DNA of 64,000 bases. It comes from PALSA-612 sp963704335. GTDB lineage: Bacteria > Actinomycetota > Thermoleophilia > Gaiellales > Gaiellaceae. The DNA lies in assembly GCA_963704335.1 (NCBI GenBank), contig OY969889.1:2170001-2234000 (forward strand), in the 5' to 3' direction. Position 1 is the first letter of the stretch; the number at the start of each line of letters is the position of its first letter. This document shows positions 1 to 8,813 of this stretch, in pieces. The translations under genes were made by a program, and so were the position numbers. The notes beneath the pieces were generated by a model, which searched no databases, was not told the DNA's origin, and saw nothing but the letters and a program-made list of their open reading frames with translations.

Positions 1-772
1 CCTTGCCGGCCTCGAACTCCAGCCGGACCCCCTCGAGCTCCTTGCCCTCGTGCACCGCCGGGTACTCAGAGAACGTGATCACGCCGCTGGCCGAGCTCTC
101 CACCGGCGCGAAGAAGAACTCCCCGCCCGGCATGTTCTTGTGCCCGTCGTCGACCTCGCCGTGGCGGCCGTCGAGAGAGATCGTGAGGTCGGTCCCTTCG
201 CCGACGATCCGGATCTCGGTGGCGGCGTCGAAGCGGTCGGCGTAGCGGCGCATGCGGTCGCCCTCGGCGTCCCAGTCGAGCAAGCACGCAGCGAAGACGA
301 TGTCCGTCAGCTGGTCGAGCGTGAGCCCTGCTTCCTGGGCAAGAGCGTTCGTCGGGTACTGACAGCTGACCCACGGCATCTCCGAGGACATCGTGCGCTT
401 GTAGAAGATCCGGGAGGCCGCGTTGACGAGCGAGAGCCGCTCGGGCGCCAGGTCGGCCGCGGCACGCGTGTTCTCGGGGGCGTCGAGCGTGATCCGGGCG
501 TCCATCCGTTCGCAGGCGAAGCGATCGATGTCAGCCAGTTCGCCGAGCAGCTGCTCGGGAGCCTCCGCCGTCCACACGTGGTCGATGGGCCACGTCGACC
601 AGTTGATGCGCATGATCGCGTAGGCGCCTCGCCGCGCGATCTGCCGCTCGAGCTCCTCGAGCAGCGGGCGCGCGAGCGGCGTCGAGCGGATCAGCACCTC
701 CCAGCCGGGCTGGACGTCGAGGCAGCGCTCGACGAGCAGCTTCGCGTACGCCTCGATCCTGGGGTCTCTCAG
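1..772 (-). CDS. M29-family aminopeptidase, C-terminus beyond window edge
   Basis: Metal-dependent exopeptidase of the thermophilic aminopeptidase (M29, AmpS/aminopeptidase T) family, releasing N-terminal residues in the cytoplasm. It is a close paralogue of the next gene upstream: LLVERCLDVQPGW, DAPENTR, NMPGGEFFFAPVE and FSEYPA match block for block. The gene runs off the left edge after about 257 codons, so the metal-binding C-terminal third is not visible. No ATG, GTG or TTG lies near the expected start. The frame aligns with its paralogue (MTDPR versus xRDPR) only if it begins at the CTG at 772-770, which overlaps the upstream TGA (CTGA). A GGGAG sits 9 nt before that CTG. The start is an inference; the family call is secure. 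Confidence 0.82.
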   Translation of the reverse strand, partial: MRDPRIEAYAKLLVERCLDVQPGWEVLIRSTPLARPLLEELERQIARRGAYAIMRINWSTWPIDHVWTAEAPEQLLGELADIDRFACERMDARITLDAPENTRAAADLAPERLSLVNAASRIFYKRTMSSEMPWVSCQYPTNALAQEAGLTLDQLTDIVFAACLLDWDAEGDRMRRYADRFDAATEIRIVGEGTDLTISLDGRHGEVDDGHKNMPGGEFFFAPVESSASGVITFSEYPAVHEGKELEGVRLEFEAGK

Positions 773-1839
773 ATCAGCCAGCTCCCGTCGCGCTGTACGA
801 CCTCGCCGTCCAGCTCGATCGTGCCGCCGCCGCGCAGGTTCTTGACCATGTCCCAGTGGACGGCGCTGACGTTCGTCCCACCGATGAACGGGAAGCCGTT
901 GCCGAGCGCCAGATGGATCGTGCCCTCGATCTTCTCGTCGAAGAGGACGTTCTGCGTGTGCCGCTGGATGCCGGGGTTGCAGCCGATGCCGAACTCGCCG
1001 AGCACCCGGGCGCCGTCGTCCGTGTCGAGCGTCTTCAGCAGGACGTCCTCGTGCGTCGAGGCCGACGCTTCCACGACACGACCATCCTCGAAACTGAGAC
1101 GAACGTTCTCGAAGGCGCGGCCGCTGTAGGAAGCCGGGTACTCCGAGAACGCGACCGTGCCGCGCGTCGAGTCCTCGACCGGGCTGTAGAAGACCTCGCC
1201 GCCCGGCATGTTCGCGCCGATCGCATCCACGTGGCCGGAACGGCCCTCGAGGCTGAAGGTGAGGTCGGTCCCGTCACCCGTGATCCGGACGTCGCCGGCC
1301 GCGTCGAAGTGGGAGCCGATCTCCCGCATGCGCTCGGCCAGCGCTTCCCAGTCGACGAGCACCGCGCCGTAGAGGAAGTCCTCGTATGCCCTGAGGCCCA
1401 TGCCCGCGTCCTGCGCGAGCGCAGGCGTCGGGAACTGGCAGCCGACCCAGGGCTTCTGTCCCGCGAAGAACGGCTCCATGTGCGGTCGAGTTGCCTCCAG
1501 CCGCAGCACGAGGCGCTCGGGAGAGAGGTCTGACCCCTCGCGGGTGTTCTCGGGTGCGTCGATGACGACGAAGCTGTCCGCGTTGTCGAGCTCGTACGCG
1601 GCGATCTCCGGCAGCCTCCCCACGAGCTCCTCCGGGGCATCCGCGAGCCAGGCCGCCGACCGCGAGAACGAGATCCTCGGCAGGGCGTACGCGCCGCGGC
1701 GTGCGATCGCGGCTACGACCTCGTCGGCGAGCGGCCTTGCCTGTGGGGACGTGCGAACGAGCACCTGCCAGCCCGGCTGCACGTCGATGCACCGCTCCAC
1801 GAGCAGCGACGCGTAGCTGGCGAGCCGTGGATCCGTCAT
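769..1839 (-). CDS. M29-family aminopeptidase
   Basis: Full-length 356-residue aminopeptidase of family M29, expected to be a cytoplasmic dinuclear-metal exopeptidase. Visible family blocks are PENTR near residue 98, NMPGGEVFYSPVE near 210, FSEYPA, and the metal-ligand region with EFGIGCNPGI, LFDEKIEGTIHLALG and VHWDM near the C-terminus. The ATG at 1839 aligns with the paralogue just downstream, and the two probably arose by tandem duplication. A TAGTGT box lies 9 nt upstream, so the message may be nearly leaderless. It diverges from dnaK, sharing the 84 nt region 1840-1923. Physiological substrate is not predictable. Confidence 0.9.
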   Translation of the reverse strand: MTDPRLASYASLLVERCIDVQPGWQVLVRTSPQARPLADEVVAAIARRGAYALPRISFSRSAAWLADAPEELVGRLPEIAAYELDNADSFVVIDAPENTREGSDLSPERLVLRLEATRPHMEPFFAGQKPWVGCQFPTPALAQDAGMGLRAYEDFLYGAVLVDWEALAERMREIGSHFDAAGDVRITGDGTDLTFSLEGRSGHVDAIGANMPGGEVFYSPVEDSTRGTVAFSEYPASYSGRAFENVRLSFEDGRVVEASASTHEDVLLKTLDTDDGARVLGEFGIGCNPGIQRHTQNVLFDEKIEGTIHLALGNGFPFIGGTNVSAVHWDMVKNLRGGGTIELDGEVVQRDGSWLI

Positions 1840-1859
1840 GGTTGCTGGACACTAACGAC

Positions 1860-1885
1860 TCTAACTTGCTACGCTAAGACTTAGA
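1860..1885. promoter_or_regulatory. Candidate HspR operator upstream of dnaK
   Basis: The short region between the divergent aminopeptidase and dnaK genes contains a perfect 11-nt palindrome, CTAAGACTTAG (1874-1884), inside a looser dyad with outer arms TCTAA (1860-1864) and TTAGA (1881-1885). HspR is known to repress dnaK through the inverted repeat HAIR (CTTGAGT-N7-ACTCAAG). Here CTTG and ACT are found with the same phase (CTTGCTA-N7-ACTTAGA), but the rest is degenerate. The hspR gene in the same operon makes an operator here likely; the exact bases are a guess. An AGGAG Shine-Dalgarno follows at 1912-1917. Confidence 0.4.
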
Positions 1886-1923
1886 TTTTCTTCCATAGTC
1901 ACGGACATAGAAGGAGAGAGCGA

Positions 1924-3828
1924 ATGGGCAAGGTGATCGGCATCGACCTGGGCACGACCAACTCGTGCATGGCCGCGATCGAAGGCGGCGAGCCGGCCGT
2001 CATCCCGAACGCCGAGGGCGGGCGCACGACTCCGTCCGTCGTGGCGTTTACGAAGGACGGCCAGCGGCTCGTGGGCGCTCCCGCCAAGCGGCAGCAGGTG
2101 ACGAACCCTCAGAACACCGTCTTCTCGATCAAGCGCTTCGTGGGCCGGAAGTTCGACGAGGTCTCGGAGGAGATGACGATCGTCCCCTACGAGGTCACGA
2201 AGGGCCCGAACGAGGACGTACGGGTGAAGGCTGACGGCAAGGAGTACGCGCCGCCGGAGATCTCGGCCATGATCCTTCAGAAGCTGAAGACGGACGCGGA
2301 GGCGTATCTCGGCGAAGAGGTCACCGACGCCGTCATCACCGTCCCCGCGTACTTCAACAACGCGCAGCGCGAGGCGACGAAGGACGCCGGCAAGATCGCC
2401 GGCCTCAACGTGCTCCGCATCATCAACGAGCCCACGGCCGCCTCTCTGGCATACGGGCTCGACAAGGAGGCGGACCAGACGATCCTCGTCTTCGACCTCG
2501 GCGGTGGCACGTTCGACGTGTCCGTGCTCGAGCTCGGCGACGGGACGTTTCATGTGAAGGCGACGTCGGGTGACAACCACCTCGGCGGCGACAACTTCGA
2601 CAAGGCCATCGTCGATTGGCTCGTCGCGGAGTTCAAGAAGGACCACGGCGCCGACCTGTCGCAGGATCCCGTTGCACTGCAACGGCTCTACGACGCCGCC
2701 GAGAAGGCGAAGATCGAGCTCTCTTCCACGATGACGACGCAGATCAACCTGCCGTTCATCGCCGAGGGGCCCAAGCACCTCGACATGCAGCTCACGCGGG
2801 CGAAGCTGCTCGAGCTGACCGCGGAGCTCCTCGAGCGAACCGTTGGGCCGACGAAGCAGGTCATCGCGGACGCCGGCCTCGACGCCTCCGCGATCGAGCA
2901 CGTCGTGCTCGTCGGCGGCATGACCCGCATGCCTGCCGTGCAGGAGAAGGTCACGGAGCTGCTCGGCAAGGAGCCGCACAAGGGTGTCAACCCGGACGAG
3001 GTGGTCGCCGTCGGCGCCGCCATCCAGGCGGGCGTCATGCGCGGCGAGGTCAAGGACGTCCTCCTGCTGGACGTGACGCCGCTGTCGCTCGGGATCGAGA
3101 CGAAGGGCGGCGTCTTCACGAAGCTCATCGAGCGCAACACGACGATCCCGAACCGCAAGTCGGAGACGTTCTCGACGGCAGAGGACAACCAGCCGTCGGT
3201 CGAGATCCACGTGCAGCAGGGCGAATCGGAGATGGCGCTCTACAACAAGACGCTGGGCAAGTTCCAACTGGTGGGTATTCCGCCCGCTCCGCGGGGCATG
3301 CCGCAGATCGACGTCGTGTTCGACATCGACGCCAACGGCATCATCAACGTCTCCGCGAAGGACCTGGGCACAGGTAACGAGCAGCAGATCCGCATCGAGG
3401 GCGGCTCCGGCCTCAAGCCCGAGGAGGTCGAGCGGATGATGAAGGAGGCCGAGGAGCACGCGGGTGAGGCACACGCGATGCGCGAGCTCGCCGACGCCAA
3501 GAACATGGCCGAGAGCCTCGTCTACCAGACCGAGAAGGCGCTCAAGGAGAACCGCGAGGCGCTCGACGAGTCGGTCGCGGCGACGATCGAGGGCCGGATC
3601 ATGGAGCTGAACGAGGCGCTCAAGGGCTCTGACCTCGCCGAGGTGAAGGCGAAGACCGAGGCGCTCGTCGAGGCCTCGCACTCGCTGGCCGAGGCTGTCT
3701 ACGCGAAGGCAGGCGCCGACGGTGGCGCGGCTGACGGGACCGCCGCGTCCGGCGACGGCGCCGCGGGTGACGAGGAGGTCGTCGAGGACGCCGACTACGA
3801 GGTCGTCGACGAGGAAGCCAAGTCGTGA
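1924..3828 (+). CDS. dnaK: Hsp70 chaperone DnaK
   Basis: ATP-dependent cytoplasmic chaperone that binds exposed hydrophobic segments and cycles with DnaJ and GrpE. At 634 residues it has normal length. The nucleotide-binding domain shows GIDLGTTNS at residues 5-13, DLGGGTFDVS near 190 and the GGMTRMP loop near 330. The substrate-binding domain follows (TPLSLGIETKGG, then an EDNQPSVEIHVQQGE strand), then a helical lid and an acidic, disordered tail. AAGGAGAG precedes the ATG by 7 nt. It is the first gene of a dnaK-grpE-dnaJ-hspR-clpB operon, and the next start overlaps its stop by 4 nt. Probably repressed by HspR in unstressed cells. Confidence 0.98.
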   Translation: MGKVIGIDLGTTNSCMAAIEGGEPAVIPNAEGGRTTPSVVAFTKDGQRLVGAPAKRQQVTNPQNTVFSIKRFVGRKFDEVSEEMTIVPYEVTKGPNEDVRVKADGKEYAPPEISAMILQKLKTDAEAYLGEEVTDAVITVPAYFNNAQREATKDAGKIAGLNVLRIINEPTAASLAYGLDKEADQTILVFDLGGGTFDVSVLELGDGTFHVKATSGDNHLGGDNFDKAIVDWLVAEFKKDHGADLSQDPVALQRLYDAAEKAKIELSSTMTTQINLPFIAEGPKHLDMQLTRAKLLELTAELLERTVGPTKQVIADAGLDASAIEHVVLVGGMTRMPAVQEKVTELLGKEPHKGVNPDEVVAVGAAIQAGVMRGEVKDVLLLDVTPLSLGIETKGGVFTKLIERNTTIPNRKSETFSTAEDNQPSVEIHVQQGESEMALYNKTLGKFQLVGIPPAPRGMPQIDVVFDIDANGIINVSAKDLGTGNEQQIRIEGGSGLKPEEVERMMKEAEEHAGEAHAMRELADAKNMAESLVYQTEKALKENREALDESVAATIEGRIMELNEALKGSDLAEVKAKTEALVEASHSLAEAVYAKAGADGGAADGTAASGDGAAGDEEVVEDADYEVVDEEAKS

Positions 3829-4343
3829 CCCGTCGCGAGCAGGAAGAAGGGACAGTCCCCGAGGGGACTGTCCCTGCCGATCTCGAGCAGCAGGTGAAGG
3901 AGCTGGAGGCGGCGAGGGACAGCGCCATCGCCGACCTCCAGCGCGTCGCCGCGGACTTCGACAATTTCCGCAAGCGGACCGCGCGTGATCAGGAGTCGCT
4001 CATCGCACGTGCGCACGAGCGGCTCGTGAAGGAGCTCTTGCCTGTGCTCGACGACCTCGAAAGGGCTCTCGACGCAGCCGCCGAGCACGAGGAGGCGAAG
4101 CTCGAGGAGGGCGTAAGGCTCGTCCACCGCGAGCTGTCGCACGTGCTGCAGAAGGAGGGCCTCGTCGCGGTCGAGACGGAGGGGAAGTTCGACCCGCACG
4201 AGCACGAGGCGCTGCTGACGCAGCCGTCGGAAGCCGAGGAGGGGGCGATCCTCGAGGTCATCCAGAAGGGCTACCGCCTTGGAGATCGCGTTCTTCGTCC
4301 CGCTCGAGTCGTGGTGAGCGCCGGTGGCGACGCGAACGACTAG
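3825..4343 (+). CDS. grpE: Nucleotide exchange factor GrpE
   Basis: Dimeric exchange factor that releases ADP from DnaK. The 172-residue protein has the expected long coiled coil (DLEQQVKELEAARDS onwards) with the diagnostic ADFDNFRKRT near residue 45, then the C-terminal beta domain (EGKFDPHEHEALL, KGYRLGDRVLRPARVVVS). The GTG start overlaps the dnaK stop (GTGA), implying translational coupling. Residues about 9-17 repeat as EGTVPEGTVP because the DNA contains a tandem palindrome at 3849-3874 that looks like an inserted REP-type element read in frame. The unusual N-terminus precedes the helix and should not harm function. Confidence 0.96.
   Translation: MTRREQEEGTVPEGTVPADLEQQVKELEAARDSAIADLQRVAADFDNFRKRTARDQESLIARAHERLVKELLPVLDDLERALDAAAEHEEAKLEEGVRLVHRELSHVLQKEGLVAVETEGKFDPHEHEALLTQPSEAEEGAILEVIQKGYRLGDRVLRPARVVVSAGGDAND
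3849..3874. repeat. Tandem palindromic (REP-like) element inside the grpE 5' end
   Basis: A perfect 12-bp inverted repeat with a 2-nt spacer: GGGACAGTCCCC (3849-3860), GA, GGGGACTGTCCC (3863-3874). Each arm is itself a near-perfect palindrome around GGGAC-N-GTCCC, so one large or two small hairpins can form. It encodes the GTVPEGTVP duplication of GrpE. The form resembles short mobile palindromes of the REP type. I saw no second copy of this exact sequence in the window, so mobility is inferred from form only. Confidence 0.7.
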
Positions 4344-5427
4344 GAACCTCTACGAGGTGCTCGGCCTCGAGAAGGGCGCCTCGCAGGAGGAGATCAAGAA
4401 GGCCTACCGCTCACTCGCGCGGCAGTACCACCCGGACAAGAACCCGGGCGACAAAGAGGCGGAGGAGATGTTCAAGGAGGTGCAGGCCGCCTACGACGTC
4501 CTCTCCAACTCCGAGAAGCGGGAGCAGTACGACTCCTGGGGCTCCCCGAGCGGCCGCCCCGAGTTCGGGCCGGGCGGCTCGTTCACCTTCGACTTCGGCG
4601 ACTTCGGCGATCTCGGCGACCTGCTCGGCGGGATCTTCGGCGGCGGGCGTGGAGGCATGCGGGCGCAGCCTCAGCGCGGCCGGCGTGGCCAGGACGTGGA
4701 GGTCGAGCTCAATCTCTCGTTCGAGGACGCGCTGCGCGGGGTGGAGACGACCATCCCCGTCAGCCTCGAGTCGGCGTGCTCGACGTGCAAGGGATCCGGG
4801 GCGAAGCCCGGGACGGCGCCCAGGACCTGTCCGCAGTGCGGCGGCCGCGGTGTCGTCTCAGAGGCGCAGGGGCTGTTCGCGCTCTCTCAGCCGTGTCCGC
4901 GCTGCCGCGGGAACGGCACCGTGATCGAGGATCCCTGTCCGACCTGCCGCGGCACGGGCCGCGAGCGTCGGACGCGACGCTTCAAGGTGAAGATCCCGGC
5001 CGGTGTCAAGGACGGGACACGCATCCGCCTGCGCGGCAAGGGCGAGGCAGGCCACGGCGGCGCGCCCGCCGGCGATCTCTTCGTGGTCACGCGCGTGGCG
5101 CCGTCGAAGCTCTTCCACCGCCGCGGTGACGCCGATCTCGAGCTCGAGGTTCCGGTCACCTACCCCGAGGCGGCGCTCGGCGCGACCGTTGAGGTGCCGA
5201 CGCCCGACGGCCGCGTCTCCCTCAAGGTGCCGCCCGGAACGCAGGATGGAAAGCTCCTGCGCATCAAGGGTCGCGGCATGCCCAAGCTCAAGGGCTCAGG
5301 CCGCGGCGACCTCATCGCCAGGGTGCGGGTGACGGTGCCGTCGAAGCTGTCCAAGGCCGAGCGCGAGGCGGTCGAGCAGCTGCGCGAGGTGTCGCGCGAG
5401 GATCCGAGAGAGAGGGCGTTCTCGTGA
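4324..5427 (+). CDS. dnaJ: Hsp40 co-chaperone DnaJ
   Basis: Type I J-domain protein that delivers substrates to DnaK and stimulates its ATPase. The J domain covers residues 8-75 with the catalytic HPD at 36-38. A Gly/Phe-rich linker follows (FDFGDFGDLGDLLGG). Four zinc-binding CxxCxGxG motifs lie in the middle (CSTCKGSG, CPQCGGRG, CPRCRGNG, CPTCRGTG), followed by the C-terminal beta domains (RGKGEAG, PGTQDGKLLRIKGRGMP). The 367-residue length is typical. The GTG start overlaps grpE by 20 nt and hspR overlaps its stop by 4 nt, so the operon is tightly coupled. Confidence 0.97.
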   Translation: MATRTTRNLYEVLGLEKGASQEEIKKAYRSLARQYHPDKNPGDKEAEEMFKEVQAAYDVLSNSEKREQYDSWGSPSGRPEFGPGGSFTFDFGDFGDLGDLLGGIFGGGRGGMRAQPQRGRRGQDVEVELNLSFEDALRGVETTIPVSLESACSTCKGSGAKPGTAPRTCPQCGGRGVVSEAQGLFALSQPCPRCRGNGTVIEDPCPTCRGTGRERRTRRFKVKIPAGVKDGTRIRLRGKGEAGHGGAPAGDLFVVTRVAPSKLFHRRGDADLELEVPVTYPEAALGATVEVPTPDGRVSLKVPPGTQDGKLLRIKGRGMPKLKGSGRGDLIARVRVTVPSKLSKAEREAVEQLREVSREDPRERAFS

Positions 5428-5804
5428 CCGACCAGCGCCCCCGCTACATGATCAGCGTCGCCGCCGAGATCGTCGCCATGCACCCGCAAACACTGCGTAT
5501 CTACGAGGCGAAGGGACTTGTCCGCCCCGGCCGGACGCCGGGCGGCACGCGCCTGTACTCCGACCACGACCTCGATCGGCTGCGCGAGATCCAGCGGCTG
5601 ACGACCGAGCTCGGGCTCAATCTCGCGGGCGTGCGGCGCGTGCTCGCGCTCGAGGATGAGCTGGCGGCTCTCCGCCTGCGCCTGGACCGCCTGCAGCGGG
5701 AGATGGGTGAAGCCGTCCAGACCGTGCACAGGCACTACCGCAGAGACGTCGTCCTCTATTCGGACGCACAGCGCGAGCTGCGACTCCCGAGGAGACAAGG
5801 CTGA
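5424..5804 (+). CDS. hspR: MerR-family heat-shock repressor HspR
   Basis: Small (126 residues) DNA-binding repressor of the dnaK operon, known in actinobacteria to use DnaK as co-repressor. The MerR-type winged helix-turn-helix occupies residues 8-75, with the typical HspR signature YMISVAAEIVAMHPQTLRIYE and a second wing with GGTRLYSDHDLDRL. A Leu-rich dimerisation coiled coil follows (LEDELAALRLRLDRLQREM). Overlapping GTGA joins it to dnaJ, and clpB starts one nucleotide after its stop. The position inside dnaK-clpB supports autoregulation of the whole operon. Confidence 0.95.
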   Translation: MTDQRPRYMISVAAEIVAMHPQTLRIYEAKGLVRPGRTPGGTRLYSDHDLDRLREIQRLTTELGLNLAGVRRVLALEDELAALRLRLDRLQREMGEAVQTVHRHYRRDVVLYSDAQRELRLPRRQG

Positions 5805-5805
5805 G

Positions 5806-8264
<2,459 letters not shown>

Positions 8265-8268
<4 letters not shown>

Positions 8269-8813
8269 GCCTCACCCAGTACTACACGGCTACGTCCCTC
8301 GACGGCTTCATCGCCGGTCCCGACAACTCGCTCGACTGGCTCTTCACCCGCAAGCGCGACCCTGACGGGCCGCTGAACTACGACGACTTCATCGCCGATG
8401 TCGGCGCGCTGGCGATGGGGTCGACGACGTACGAGTGGATTCTCGACCACGAGTTCGCGGGCAAGGAGCCGGCGGACTGGAAGTGGCCGTACGACATCCC
8501 GTGCTGGGTCTTCACCCACCGGGAGCTGCCGGTCGTTCCCGGCGCGCCGATCGAGTTCACGAGCGCGGACGTCGCAGTCGTGCACGAGGCGATGGCCGCA
8601 GCCGCGGGCGAGAAGAACGTCTGGATCGTCGGCGGAGGAGACCTCGCCGGCCAGTTCGCAGACGTTGGCTTGCTGGACGAGGTGATCGTGATGATCGCGC
8701 CGGTAACGCTCGGCGGCGGTGCGCCGCTGCTGCCCCGCCGCATCGAGTTACACCTGGAAGAGCTCGGTCAGAACGGAGACTTCGCCTGCGCGAGGTTCTC
8801 CCTCGTGCGCTGA
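8265..8813 (+). CDS. Dihydrofolate-reductase-like (RibD C-terminal) protein
   Basis: A 182-residue protein of the DHFR/RibD-C fold. Family marks are YTATSLDGFIAGPDNSLDWL at the N-terminus, the MGSTTYEW helix, and the nucleotide-loop VWIVGGGDLAGQF near residue 120 followed by LDEVIVMIAPVTLGGG. Such proteins reduce pterin- or flavin-like substrates with NADPH; the true substrate is unknown. The ATG overlaps the clpB stop (ATGA), so it may be co-translated with the heat-shock operon. Its last 46 nt overlap the 3' end of the convergent cyclase gene. Confidence 0.85.

Noticed and set aside
5656..5805. clpB start within hspR
   Set aside because: The residues are an out-of-frame translation of hspR; the ATG at 5806 begins the canonical Clp-N domain.
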